Positions 50,718 to 59,308 of a stretch of 64,000 nucleotides of DNA are shown one piece after another. The notes under the pieces are model-generated. The model saw only the letters and a program-made list of their open reading frames with translations, was not told the origin of the DNA and searched no databases. Each line of letters opens with the position of its first letter. Within the stretch, counting starts at the first letter, position 1. Made by a program: the position numbers and the translations under genes. Source of the DNA: RYN-230 sp963834515 (lineage in GTDB: Bacteria; Actinomycetota; Actinomycetes; Streptosporangiales; Streptosporangiaceae); assembly GCA_963834515.1 (NCBI GenBank), contig CAWICB010000009.1:124001-188000 (forward strand). Direction: 5' to 3'.

Positions 50718-53537
50718 ATGGGGTTGCGTCTCCGGTCGATTCGCCAGAAGATCCTGCTTCTCGTTCTCGTTCCCGTGTTGTCCCTGATCGGGCTCTACAT
50801 CTTCGCGTTGAGCCTGACGGCCAGGAATGCCATCAACCTGTCCCGGACGAACACGCTGAAGAACGCCACTGCCCTGCCCGCAGGGAACTTCGTGAGTGCC
50901 CTCGAGACGGAACGGGTGCTGGCCCTGGTCTACCTGTCCCGGCCGACCGGGGCCAACCTGGCCGCGCTCGAGAACGCCGAGAACAGGACCGGTGCCACCG
51001 CGGCCACGATGCGCACCGCACTCACGTCCGGTGCCACCACCGGCAACGCGTCCACCGGTGAGAAAAAGGCCATCACCGTGCTGCTCGGCGACGCGGCCGG
51101 GCTGCCCGCGCTGCACAGCCAGATCCGGGCCCAGATCGTAACCCGGGACCGGGCGCTGGCCGACTACAACGTCCTCATCTCGGACAGCTTCACCCTGCTG
51201 GAACAGGTGGTACTGCAGGAAACCAACATGAACGTGGGCACCCAGTCGCTCGCCGTGCTGCGGGTCGGCCGGTCCGAGGACCTGCTCGGCCAGGAAGACG
51301 CGCTGGTGCTGTCGGACCTGGCCGCCGGGAAGTTCCCGGCCGCCGACCGCCAGCAGTTCACCCAGCTGGCCGGGGCCCGCCGGGTCAGCTACGGCCAGAA
51401 CCTGGGCGACCTGTCGCCGCAGTACCGCGCCCTGTTCACCCGCAACATCAGCCCGCAGGCGCTGGCCGCGCTGTCCACCCTGGAGAACACGCTGATGGGC
51501 GACACGGCCACTAACCGGCCGCCGGCCGTCAGCCCACTCGCCTGGTTGCAGGCCGCCGGGGGGGTGACGGCGGGCATCACCAAGGCCACCACCCAGGCTT
51601 CCAACGAGATCACGGCCCAGGCGCGAGGCGACTCGCGCAACACCTACCTGGTCCTGCTGCTGGCGGGCGGTATCGGCCTGGCCGCCGTGGTGCTCTCCAT
51701 CCTCGTCTCGATCTGGGTGGGCCGCGGGCTGATCCGCGAACTGGCCGCGCTCCGCGACTCCGCCCGCGAGCTGGCCACCAAGCGGCTGCCCGACGTGGTG
51801 CGCCGGCTGGCCGCGGGCCAGCACGTGGACGTGCCCGCCGACGCGCCCGCGCTGCCGTCCAGCTCGGTCGAGATCGCCCAGGTCGAAGAGGCGTTCTCCG
51901 CGGTGCAGCGGACGGCCGTGGAAGCCGCGGTGGGGCAGGCCCGGCTGCGGCAGGGCATCAGCGACATCTTCCGCAACCTGGCCCGGCGCAGCCAGTCGCT
52001 GCTGCACCGCCAGCTGACCCTGCTGGACGGGATGGAGCGCCGGACCAACGACCCGGACGAGCTGGAGGACCTGTTCCGCATCGACCACCTCACCACCCGG
52101 ATGCGGCGGCACGCGGAGAGCCTGATCATCCTGTCCGGCGACGCCCCGGCCCGGGGCTGGCGCCGCCCGGTCCCGTTCGTGGACGTGCTCCGGGCCGCGG
52201 TGGCCGAGGTGGAGGACTACACCCGGATCAAGGTCACTGCCGACACCGGGGCCGCGCTGAGCGGCCCGGCCGTGGCCGACGTCATTCACATGATCGCGGA
52301 ACTGGCCGAGAACGCGGTCACGTTCTCCCCGCCGAACACCCCGGTGCTGCTGTCCGGCGACGTGGTCGGCCGCGGCTTCGCGGTGGAGATCGAGGACCGC
52401 GGGCTGGGGCTGAGCGAGGAGCAGCGGGCCGAGATCAACGAGCTGCTGAGCAACCCGCCACAGTTCGACCTGTCCGGCAGCGACCAGCTCGGCCTGTTCG
52501 TAGCCAGCCAGCTGGCCAGGAAGCACAACATCCAGATCTCGCTGCGGACGTCCCCGTACGGCGGCACTACCGCCATCGTGCTCATCCCGAGCACCCTGGT
52601 GGTGCCCGAGGAGAGCTTCCGGCAGCTGGGCACCGAGCCCGCCACCGAGTGGCCTATGCAGCTCACCGGCCGGCACGCGGCCCGGGAGGACGCGGGCAGC
52701 TTCGGCAGCTGGGCCGAGCCGGCCGCCACGGCCGGCACGTCGGCCCGCCAGTGGGCCGAGGACACCGGGGCCGACGTGTGGGCTGGCGCAGGCGGCAGTG
52801 GGCCGAACGGGTACCCGGCGCCGGGCAGTGAGCTGTGGGCGCCAGCCGCCGAACGGGTGCCCGCCGACACCAGGCACCTCGAAGAGGCGCTGTACGCGGA
52901 GACGCGGTACCGGGACACGGCACAGCCGGACGGGCTGGCCCACAGCGGGCTGGGCAACGGGCTGGCCGCCCAGGACGACGGCCCCGCCGAACCAGATCTG
53001 GACGAGCTCAGCTCGCTGCCCCGCCGGGTCCGCCAGGCCAGCCTGGCCCCGCAGCTGCGGGAGACCGGTTACCCCGCGATGCCCCGCACGGACAGCAGTG
53101 CCGGCCCGCCCGCCGGCGAGCTGGACGAGCTGGAGCAGCGCTCCCCGGATCAGGCCAGAAGCACGATCACCGCGATCCAGCGCGGCTGGGAGCGCGGCCG
53201 GTCCCTGTTCGACCCCCCGGACAAGAGCCCGGGCCCGCTGCCCAGCAGCGGCCCGTTCCCGGACCTGGCTGAGCCGTCCCCCACCGGGCGGATCGAGACC
53301 GACCTGGTCCCGGATGAGCCGGCCACCACCCGGGCGGCGGAAGAGCCAGCGCCCGGCCAGCCAGCGCCCGGCCAGCCAGCGGCCAGCCAGCCAGCGGCCG
53401 GCCAGCCAGCGGCCAGCCAGCCAGCGCCCGGCCAGCCAGCGCCCGGCCAGCCAGCGGCCGGCCAGCCGACCGGGCCGGTCGCGGATCCCGGCGGCACCGA
53501 GCCGGACGAGGATGCCGCCGGCCCCAGCACTGGTTGA
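50718..53537 (+). CDS. Conservon sensor kinase-like protein (CvnA type, NIT domain)
   Basis: 939-residue membrane protein. Helix 1 (about 12-34) and helix 2 (about 308-330, TYLVLLLAGGIGLAAVVLSI) bracket an extracytoplasmic nitrate/nitrite-sensing-type (NIT) domain. A HAMP region follows, then a kinase core with a His-box LFRIDHLTTRMRRHAE (His at about 455) and a GHKL ATPase (about 500-640; ELAENAVTFSPPN, EDRGLGLS, GLFVASQLARKHNIQI). The last 290 residues are disordered, including a 15-bp minisatellite encoding QPAPG/QPAAS. It is the first gene of a four-gene conservon that works as a membrane complex with a GTPase, comparable to eukaryotic G-protein signalling. The signal is unknown. Confidence 0.88.
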   Translation: MGLRLRSIRQKILLLVLVPVLSLIGLYIFALSLTARNAINLSRTNTLKNATALPAGNFVSALETERVLALVYLSRPTGANLAALENAENRTGATAATMRTALTSGATTGNASTGEKKAITVLLGDAAGLPALHSQIRAQIVTRDRALADYNVLISDSFTLLEQVVLQETNMNVGTQSLAVLRVGRSEDLLGQEDALVLSDLAAGKFPAADRQQFTQLAGARRVSYGQNLGDLSPQYRALFTRNISPQALAALSTLENTLMGDTATNRPPAVSPLAWLQAAGGVTAGITKATTQASNEITAQARGDSRNTYLVLLLAGGIGLAAVVLSILVSIWVGRGLIRELAALRDSARELATKRLPDVVRRLAAGQHVDVPADAPALPSSSVEIAQVEEAFSAVQRTAVEAAVGQARLRQGISDIFRNLARRSQSLLHRQLTLLDGMERRTNDPDELEDLFRIDHLTTRMRRHAESLIILSGDAPARGWRRPVPFVDVLRAAVAEVEDYTRIKVTADTGAALSGPAVADVIHMIAELAENAVTFSPPNTPVLLSGDVVGRGFAVEIEDRGLGLSEEQRAEINELLSNPPQFDLSGSDQLGLFVASQLARKHNIQISLRTSPYGGTTAIVLIPSTLVVPEESFRQLGTEPATEWPMQLTGRHAAREDAGSFGSWAEPAATAGTSARQWAEDTGADVWAGAGGSGPNGYPAPGSELWAPAAERVPADTRHLEEALYAETRYRDTAQPDGLAHSGLGNGLAAQDDGPAEPDLDELSSLPRRVRQASLAPQLRETGYPAMPRTDSSAGPPAGELDELEQRSPDQARSTITAIQRGWERGRSLFDPPDKSPGPLPSSGPFPDLAEPSPTGRIETDLVPDEPATTRAAEEPAPGQPAPGQPAASQPAAGQPAASQPAPGQPAPGQPAAGQPTGPVADPGGTEPDEDAAGPSTG
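53347..53470. repeat. 15-bp minisatellite in the conservon kinase tail
   Basis: About eight in-frame units of ccagcgcccggccag type encode alternating QPAPG and QPAAS pentapeptides near the C-terminus of the kinase. Units differ by a few bases and keep frame. Confidence 0.85.
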
Positions 53538-53564
53538 GGACGGGACAGCAGGCAGGACAAGCCA

Positions 53565-54008
53565 ATGAGCGCGACAGGGCAGGAGAACGCCGTGACGACG
53601 AGTTCCGCCAATGACCTGGACTGGCTGCTCGATGACCTGGTAGTTCGGGTACCCGACGTGGACAAGGCGGTGATCCTGTCCCGGGACGGCCTGGCCATCG
53701 CCGCATCGGGCGCGCTGACCCGGGAGGACGCCGAGCACCTGGCCGCCGTGGCATCCGGGTTCCAGAGTCTGGCCCGCGGCGCGGGCCGGCACTTCGGCGG
53801 CGGGCATGTCCGCCAGACCATCGTGGAGATGGACACCGCGTTCCTGTTCGTGACCTCGGCGGGCGAGGGCAGCTGCCTGGCCGTGCTCAGCCCGGCCAGC
53901 GCCGACGCCGGCCTGGTCGCCTACGAGATGGCCGTCCTGGTGAAGCGGGTAGGCCAGCACCTGTCGGTGAACCCCCGGCCGACGCTGGCCGGGGAGGGCG
54001 CGGACTGA
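53565..54008 (+). CDS. Roadblock/LC7 domain protein (CvnB type)
   Basis: 147-residue MglB-like protein, the second conservon member. The roadblock fold is recognised from LDWLLDDLVVRVPDVDKAVI, LSRDGLAIAASGALTREDAE and AAVASGFQSLARGAG. It is expected to dimerise and regulate the GTPase encoded two genes downstream, as MglB does for MglA. It starts 27 bases after the kinase gene; an internal GTG at 53592 is an alternative start that would remove a non-conserved leader. Confidence 0.9.
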   Translation: MSATGQENAVTTSSANDLDWLLDDLVVRVPDVDKAVILSRDGLAIAASGALTREDAEHLAAVASGFQSLARGAGRHFGGGHVRQTIVEMDTAFLFVTSAGEGSCLAVLSPASADAGLVAYEMAVLVKRVGQHLSVNPRPTLAGEGAD

Positions 54009-54014
54009 GCTGGC

Positions 54015-54389
54015 ATGCCGTCGCCTGATGATCACTGGCTGGACGAGGAGGCCGGTCCAGTAGTCCGGCCTTACGCGCTGACCCGCGGCCGGACCCGGGC
54101 CGCCGGGGAAGCCCTCGACCTGATCGCGATCATCACGGCGGTCCGCGGCGCCCGGGTCGACCCGGCCGAACTGGGTCCCGAGCACCGCGCGGTGCTGCGC
54201 TTGTGCCGGCTGCCGACCTCGGTGGCGGATATCGCGGCCGACCTCGACCTGCCGCTCGGCGTGGTCCGCATCCTGCTCGGCGATCTGGGCGAGCTGTCTC
54301 TCATCGCGATCCATCACCCGATCCCGCCCGCGCGGCTGCCGGACGCGGACATCCTCAAGGAGGTAGTCGATGGCCTACGCCGGCTCTGA
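54015..54389 (+). CDS. DUF742 protein (CvnC type)
   Basis: 124-residue DUF742 protein. Typical features are the N-terminal VVRPYALTRGRTRA and a winged-helix-like centre (HRAVLRLCRLPTSVADIAAD, LDLPLGVVRILLGDLGE). The C-terminus ends LKEVVDGLRRL. It starts 6 bases after the roadblock gene and overlaps the GTPase gene by 20 bases. DUF742 members accompany roadblock and GTPase genes in conservons and are thought to be adaptor or DNA-contacting components; the role here is inferred from context. Confidence 0.9.
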   Translation: MPSPDDHWLDEEAGPVVRPYALTRGRTRAAGEALDLIAIITAVRGARVDPAELGPEHRAVLRLCRLPTSVADIAADLDLPLGVVRILLGDLGELSLIAIHHPIPPARLPDADILKEVVDGLRRL

Positions 54390-55005
54390 CCGGGCCGGTG
54401 GCACCGGGCGCATGCCAGTCACGATCAAGATCCTCATCGCCGGCGGCTTCGGGGTGGGCAAGACCACGCTCGTCGGGTCGCTGACCGAGATCCGGCCGCT
54501 GCGCACCGAGGAGCCGCTGAGCGAACGGGGCACGGACGTGGACCGCCTCGATGGTGTGGAGCGCAAGTCCACCACCACCGTGGCGCTGGACTTCGGCCGC
54601 ATCACGATCCGGGAGAACCTGGTCATCTACCTGTTCGGCACGCCGGGCCAGGAACGGTTCTGGTTCATGTGGGACGAGCTGGCCCGGGGCGCGCTGGGCG
54701 CGATCGTGCTGGCCGACACCCGGCGGCTGGCCGACTGTTTCGCCTCGGTGGACTACTTCGAGCAGCGCGGCATCCCGTTCGTGGTGGGGGTGAACTGCTT
54801 CGACGGCGCCCGGCGCTTCCACAGCGAGTCGGTCCGGTCCGCGCTCGACCTGGATCCCCGGATCCCGATCGTGATGTGTGACGCGCGGCAGCGCGCGTCC
54901 TGCCGGGACGCGCTGATCGCCCTGGTCGAGCACGCGCTGCACGTGCTGCGCACCCGCAGCGCGGAGGAGCAGGAGGGAAACCGCACGCCGCAGCCAGCCA
55001 CGTGA
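54370..55005 (+). CDS. MglA-like small GTPase (CvnD type)
   Basis: 211-residue Ras-like GTPase. G1 is GGFGVGKTT (about residues 24-32), the switch region has the conserved Thr series KSTTTVALDFGRI, G3 is GTPGQERFWFMWDEL and the G4 equivalent is NCFD rather than NKxD, as usual in conservon GTPases. It completes the kinase-roadblock-DUF742-GTPase set. The stop at 55005 is followed immediately by the GC-rich repeat element, which fills the whole gap to the convergent phosphatase gene. Confidence 0.92.
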   Translation: MAYAGSDRAGGTGRMPVTIKILIAGGFGVGKTTLVGSLTEIRPLRTEEPLSERGTDVDRLDGVERKSTTTVALDFGRITIRENLVIYLFGTPGQERFWFMWDELARGALGAIVLADTRRLADCFASVDYFEQRGIPFVVGVNCFDGARRFHSESVRSALDLDPRIPIVMCDARQRASCRDALIALVEHALHVLRTRSAEEQEGNRTPQPAT

Positions 55006-55157
55006 CGCGCCGGCGAGGCCGGGCCCGCCGCAGGCGGGTGCTCGCCGAGCCGGCGTTCGGCGCGAAGCGGCGATCGGGGGGTCCGGGGGGTCGTCCCCCC
55101 GGGCTAGCACAGCGGCGATCGGGGGGTTCCGGGGGGCATCCCCCCGGGCTAACACAG
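55006..55157 (+). repeat. GC-rich interspersed repeat filling the conservon/phosphatase gap
   Basis: The element begins directly after the GTPase stop (cgcgccggcgaggc) and ends directly before the phosphatase stop. It has a left part (to about 55065; cgccgagccggcgttcggcg) and a right module (gcggcgatcggggggtccgg with a mirrored cccccc) that is present twice in tandem (55067-55110, 55112-55157). About 100 bases match the copy inside malQ (63464-63571, opposite strand) at roughly 85-90% by eye. The mirrored G and C runs can fold into a strong hairpin, so it may also terminate both converging genes. Confidence 0.75.
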
Positions 55158-56261
55158 TCAAATCCGCCAGATCATGACCAGCGCGCAGTCATCGGAGCCA
55201 CCGCCGCCACCCGCCTTGACCACCCGGACCAGTTCCGCGGCCGCGTCCTGGAAGCTGGCCGCTACCAGCCGGGTGGCCTCGCCGAGCAGCCGGTCGGTCC
55301 CCGCGTCGATGTCCCGGCCGGGCGCCTCGACCAGGCCGTCGGTGTACAGCATGAGCGCGTCCCCGGGCCGCAGCGCGCCGTGCGCCGGCACGCAGCGCAG
55401 ATCGGGCACCACGCCCAGGACGATGCCGCGGGCCTGGGTCACCTTCCAGGTGCCGCTGCCCGCGTCGAACTGGGCGGGCGGCGGGTGCCCGGCTGAGGTC
55501 AGCATGTACTCGCCGGTGGTCAGGTCCAGGGCCAGGTGCACGGCGGTCACGAAGCCCTCGGTGGCCGGGCCGCGGCGCAGGTAGGCGTTGCAGGCGTTGA
55601 GGAACTCGCCCTGCGGCACCGAGCCGAGCAGGCCGCCGAACGCGCCGGACAGCAGCAGCGCGCGGGTGCCCGCGTCCACCCCCTTGCCGGACACGTCGAC
55701 CAGCGCCACCTCCAGGGTCTTCCCGTCACACGCGGACACCAGGAAGTCGCCGCCGAACGAGGAGCCGCCGGCCGGCCGGAGCACGGCCGCGGAGCGCCAG
55801 CCCGTGGGCAGCGGCGGCATCCGGCCCTGGGCCCGCAGCCGGTCCCGCAGCTCGATCAGCATCCGGTCGCCGCGCAGCCCCTGCACACCGAGCTTCCACC
55901 GGGTCCGGGCCAGCACGTCGGCGAACACCCCGGTGATCACCACCGTGGCGATGATGCCCGCCCCGGCCCGGTGGTACAGCGCGTCGTACACCAGCATGAC
56001 CGCGACCAGCCCGAACAGGATGCGCAGCGCACGCGGCCAGAGCAGCAGGCCGCCGGCCAGCACGGGCAGGATCATCATCCCGGGCGAGAACCACCACTCG
56101 GACACGTGCACCGTGGCCACGCCGATGAACACCGTGGCCACGGTGAGCACCGCGGCCATCCGCCGGTTCCGGGTGATGAACTGACGCCGGATCTGGTCGC
56201 GCGCCCACGCGGCCGCGGTACGCGCCAGGCGTACGGGACGGGTCAGCGGCCGGGAAACCAT
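55158..56261 (-). CDS. Membrane SpoIIE/PP2C-type phosphatase
   Basis: 367-residue protein. The N-terminal third has four hydrophobic segments (about 35-115; MAAVLTVATVFIGVATVHVS, GMMILPVLAGGLLLWPRALR, GAGIIATVVITGVFADVLAR). The cytoplasmic PP2C domain follows (SFGGDFLVSACDG, ALVDVSGKGVDAGT, TSAGHPPPAQF, LMLYTDGLVEAPG, SDDCALVMIWRI), with metal-binding Asp residues in place. No kinase or GAF domain is attached. It probably dephosphorylates an anti-anti-sigma factor in response to a membrane signal. It converges on the conservon GTPase gene. Confidence 0.85.
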   Translation of the reverse strand: MVSRPLTRPVRLARTAAAWARDQIRRQFITRNRRMAAVLTVATVFIGVATVHVSEWWFSPGMMILPVLAGGLLLWPRALRILFGLVAVMLVYDALYHRAGAGIIATVVITGVFADVLARTRWKLGVQGLRGDRMLIELRDRLRAQGRMPPLPTGWRSAAVLRPAGGSSFGGDFLVSACDGKTLEVALVDVSGKGVDAGTRALLLSGAFGGLLGSVPQGEFLNACNAYLRRGPATEGFVTAVHLALDLTTGEYMLTSAGHPPPAQFDAGSGTWKVTQARGIVLGVVPDLRCVPAHGALRPGDALMLYTDGLVEAPGRDIDAGTDRLLGEATRLVAASFQDAAAELVRVVKAGGGGGSDDCALVMIWRI

Positions 56262-56349
56262 GATGGCGGCACTGTATCCGGCCCTCCGCGGTCAGGCACA
56301 GGTGAAACTGATTCGCGCAGGCCGGGCCGGGCAAGGTAGGAATGCGAAT

Positions 56350-57597
56350 ATGGCAGAGCGCTACCCCATGCGGCCCATCGCGGCGGACGAGTTCGACGCC
56401 TTCCACCACGTCACCGAGCAGGCCTTCCACGAGGGGCCGCCGTCCGAGCGGGCCCGGGCCGGGATGCTGAGCCGGACCGAGCTGGACCGTACCCTGGCCG
56501 CGTTCGACGGAACCACCCCGGTCAGCAGCGCCGCCATCTACAGCTTCCGGATGTGCGTGCCGGGCGCGCTGGCCGCGGTGGGCGGGGTGACGTTCATCGC
56601 GGTGCATCCCGCCTACCGCAGGCGCGGCATCCTGTCCGCCCTGATGCGCCGCCAGCTCGACGACATGCACGACCGGGGCGAGACGCTGGCTGCGCTGTGG
56701 GCGTCAGAAGCCGGGATCTACGGCCGGTTCGGCTACGGCCGGGCCTCCCGGCAGGCCAAGTTCACCGTGCACCGGGGCGAGGGCGGCTTCGTTCCCGGCG
56801 CCCCGGCCGACCCGCGGCTGCGGCTGCGGGTGGCCGAGCCGCACGCCGTCACGGCCGAGCTGGCCAAGGTCTACGACACGCTGCTGCCCGCCCAGCCCGG
56901 CCTGTTCAGCCGGAACGACGCCTGGTGGCGGCGGGTGCTGGCCGACCCGGAGGAAGACCGGCACGGGGGCGGCCCGCTGCGCTGCCTGCTGGCTGAGGAC
57001 GACGCCGGCCCGCGCGGCTACGCCCTCTACCACGGGCACGGCCGCTGGGACGACGACACGTTCCTGTCCGACTCCCGGCTCGACATCCGCGAGCTGGGTG
57101 CGGCCGACCCGGCGGCCAACGCGGCGCTGTGGGCCGATCTGCTGAACCGGGACCTGATCACCGAGACGGTGGCCCGGCTGCGGCCCGAGGACGACCCGCT
57201 GCTGCACCTGCTGGCCGACCCCCGGCGGGCCCGCCCGGCGGTGGCGGACGGGCTGTGGGTCCGGGTGGTGGACGTGCCCGGGGCGCTCAGCCTGCGCCGC
57301 TACCCGGGCCCGGTCGACGTGGTCATCGAGGTCGCCGACGACTGGTGCCCATGGAACCAGGGCCGCTGGCGGCTGACCGCCGGTTCCGGCGAGGTGGCGG
57401 CCAGCTGCCAGCGGACCGGCGAGCCGGCTGACCTCATCCTGCCGGTGGCCGCGCTGGGCGCGGCCTACCTGGGCAGTACCCGGCTGGGTACGCTGGCCGG
57501 GGCCGGGCAGGTCACCGAACTGCGCTCCGGCACCCTGAACGCGCTGTCCGCCGCGATGACCTGGGACCCGGCGCCGTGGTGCCCGGTGATCTTCTGA
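56350..57597 (+). CDS. Eis-like GNAT N-acetyltransferase
   Basis: 415-residue acetyltransferase of the enhanced-intracellular-survival (Eis) type. N-terminal GNAT domain with the acetyl-CoA loop VHPAYRRRGILSALMRRQLD (about residues 79-98) and LWASEAGIYGRFGYGRAS, a second GNAT-like domain, and a C-terminal SCP-like domain ending WDPAPWCPVIF, whose terminal carboxylate is part of the active site in the family. Eis enzymes form hexamers and acetylate amines including aminoglycosides and protein lysines. The natural substrate here is unknown. ATG 56350 gives the family N-terminus. Confidence 0.85.
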   Translation: MAERYPMRPIAADEFDAFHHVTEQAFHEGPPSERARAGMLSRTELDRTLAAFDGTTPVSSAAIYSFRMCVPGALAAVGGVTFIAVHPAYRRRGILSALMRRQLDDMHDRGETLAALWASEAGIYGRFGYGRASRQAKFTVHRGEGGFVPGAPADPRLRLRVAEPHAVTAELAKVYDTLLPAQPGLFSRNDAWWRRVLADPEEDRHGGGPLRCLLAEDDAGPRGYALYHGHGRWDDDTFLSDSRLDIRELGAADPAANAALWADLLNRDLITETVARLRPEDDPLLHLLADPRRARPAVADGLWVRVVDVPGALSLRRYPGPVDVVIEVADDWCPWNQGRWRLTAGSGEVAASCQRTGEPADLILPVAALGAAYLGSTRLGTLAGAGQVTELRSGTLNALSAAMTWDPAPWCPVIF

Positions 57598-57607
57598 AGG
57601 GGATGCC

Positions 57608-58114
57608 ATGGCCGGGATGAAGATCACGCTCAGCTCGGCCATGCGGGCCAGGGACGTGTCCCGGCCGCAGCCGCAGCACGACACCGCGGCCCGGGCGGCC
57701 GACGCCACGGAGCCCGCCGCCCAGGGCGCGCCCGGCGGCCGCCCGCGCGGCCCGGCCCGCGGGCCGGCCTCGCGCACCGGCCCGGCGGGCCCGCGCCCGG
57801 CCCCGGGCACCCCCGCCCCGGCCGCCCGGGATCCAGCCGCCGATTCAGCACCGGGCCAGGGCGTTCGGCAGCAGGGTTCTGGGACCGGGGCGGCGGCGGC
57901 GGGCAGCGCGGCGCGGGCGGCCGGCGGCACCGGCCCCGCCGCCAGGGGCGTTAGGGGTCGCTGGGGTTGGCCGGCAGCTGGCCGGTCTTCTCGTACTCCG
58001 CGATCATCTGCAGCCGCCGCGAGTGCCGCTCCTCGCCGGAGAACGCGGTCTCCAGGAACACCTGGGCGAAGCCGACCGCGTCCGCGACCGGGTACATCCG
58101 GGCGCCCAGGCTGA
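57608..58114 (+). CDS. Small Pro/Ala/Gly-rich hypothetical protein
   Basis: Starts 10 bases after the acetyltransferase gene with GAAGGGG ahead of ATG 57608. The first 35 residues (MKITLSSAMRARDVSRPQPQ) look like a genuine short protein, then the sequence becomes disordered and Pro/Ala/Gly/Arg-rich. The last 55 codons run antisense through rpiB, which casts doubt on the 3' end. A programmed or erroneous frameshift, or simple recent extension through loss of a stop, would explain this. No function assigned. Confidence 0.35.
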   Translation: MAGMKITLSSAMRARDVSRPQPQHDTAARAADATEPAAQGAPGGRPRGPARGPASRTGPAGPRPAPGTPAPAARDPAADSAPGQGVRQQGSGTGAAAAGSAARAAGGTGPAARGVRGRWGWPAAGRSSRTPRSSAAAASAAPRRRTRSPGTPGRSRPRPRPGTSGRPG

Positions 58115-58427
58115 GCACGTTGGCGTCGTTGTGCAGCCGGGCCAGCCGGGCCGTCTCGGTGCTCCACGCGATAGCGGCCCGGATGCCGCGGACCTTGTTG
58201 GCCGCGATGGCCTCCCCGTTCCCCGACCCGCCGATCACGATGCCGAGGCTGCCCGGGTCCGCGGCCACGCCGCTGGCCGCCCGCATCACGTACACCGGGT
58301 AGTCGTCCTGCGGCTGGTACGTGGCCGGGCCACAGTCCACCGCCTGGTGGCCGGCTGATTCCAGCCAGTCCACCAGGGCGGCCTTGAGCTCGAACCCGGC
58401 GTGGTCAGATCCCAGATAGACGCGCAC
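57951..58427 (-). CDS. rpiB: Ribose-5-phosphate isomerase B
   Basis: 158-residue RpiB interconverting ribose-5-phosphate and ribulose-5-phosphate in the pentose phosphate pathway. N-terminal VYLGSDHAGFELKAAL, GIVIGGSGNGEAIAANKVRG and WSTETARLARLHNDANVLSL are diagnostic. The catalytic Cys of the E. coli enzyme is replaced by Ser in GGSGNG, as usual in actinobacterial members that rely on a Glu. The rest of the phosphate-binding pocket (His/Arg) is intact. Confidence 0.9.
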   Translation of the reverse strand: MRVYLGSDHAGFELKAALVDWLESAGHQAVDCGPATYQPQDDYPVYVMRAASGVAADPGSLGIVIGGSGNGEAIAANKVRGIRAAIAWSTETARLARLHNDANVLSLGARMYPVADAVGFAQVFLETAFSGEERHSRRLQMIAEYEKTGQLPANPSDP

Positions 58428-58487
58428 GGTTGCCAGTCTGGCAGACCGCGCGGTGCGGCGCCCGCCCAGACCGGCTGCCCGGGTGCG

Positions 58488-59105
58488 TCAGTCGAAGATC
58501 GGGTCGCGGGTGCGGCTCCGCTTGAGCTCGAAGAAGCCGTCGGTCTGGGTGACCAGGTTCACCCCGTCCCAGAGCCTGGCCGCCGCCTCGCCGCGCGGGA
58601 TCGGCGTGACCACCGGGCCGAAGATGGACGTGCCGTTCATCGAGATGATGGGCGTGCCCACCTCGTAGCCGACCCGCTCGATGCCCTCGGCGTGCGAAGC
58701 GCGGAGCGCTTCGTCGTACTCGGTGGACTCCATCGCGTCGGCCAGGTCGGCGGGCAGCCCGGCCTCGGCCAGCGCGGCCTCGATGGTGGCCCGGTCCCGC
58801 GGCAGCTTCTCGTGATGGAAGCGGGTGCCGAGCGCGGTGTACAGCGGGCCGAGCACGTCAGGCCCGAACCGCTGCTCGGCCGCGGTGGCCACCCGGACCG
58901 GGCCCCACGCCTGCTTCATCCGCTCCGCGTACCGCTCCGGCATGTCGGTCTTGCCCTCGTTCAGCACGGCCAGGCTCATCACGTGCCAGCGCACCTGCAC
59001 CGGCCGGACTTGCTGGACCTCGAGCATCCACCGGGACGTGATCCAGGCCCACGGGCACAGCGGGTCAAACCAGAAATCGACCGGGGTAAGCTCCTGCTCG
59101 GTCAT
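58488..59105 (-). CDS. DsbA-family mycothiol-dependent oxidoreductase (Rv2466c-like)
   Basis: 205-residue thioredoxin-fold protein with DFWFDPLCPWAW near residues 10-21. The active-site motif is CPWA, so only the first Cys of a CxxC is present, as expected for a mycothiol-coupled reductase rather than a dithiol oxidase. The helical insertion and the C-terminal VGTPIISMNG cis-Pro loop fit DsbA/FrnE-like members of the Rv2466c group. No signal peptide; cytoplasmic. It sits divergently from pepN. Confidence 0.8.
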   Translation of the reverse strand: MTEQELTPVDFWFDPLCPWAWITSRWMLEVQQVRPVQVRWHVMSLAVLNEGKTDMPERYAERMKQAWGPVRVATAAEQRFGPDVLGPLYTALGTRFHHEKLPRDRATIEAALAEAGLPADLADAMESTEYDEALRASHAEGIERVGYEVGTPIISMNGTSIFGPVVTPIPRGEAAARLWDGVNLVTQTDGFFELKRSRTRDPIFD

Positions 59106-59308
59106 GAGGCTCCTTCACTTGGTGGGGGGCTGATTCACCTCACGCTGGGAGCGTGGCGCGCGGGGGTGCGCCTGGCTCTCCTGCTGACAACTGGCCCGCG
59201 GCCGACCGCATTCCGCACCGGATGGTGGAAGGATTCCGTGGGTCGCCAAACCGGCCGAACCCGGTGCGGCAAAAATGTGGACACCCAGACATGGAAGGTG
59301 CCAGGCAG

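Noticed and set aside
50634..54317. 1,227-codon open frame on the minus strand opposite the conservon
   Set aside because: It is antisense to four clearly real genes. Long stop-free frames opposite GC-rich genes arise from third-position GC bias, and its translation is Gln/Arg/Gly/Val-rich without domains.
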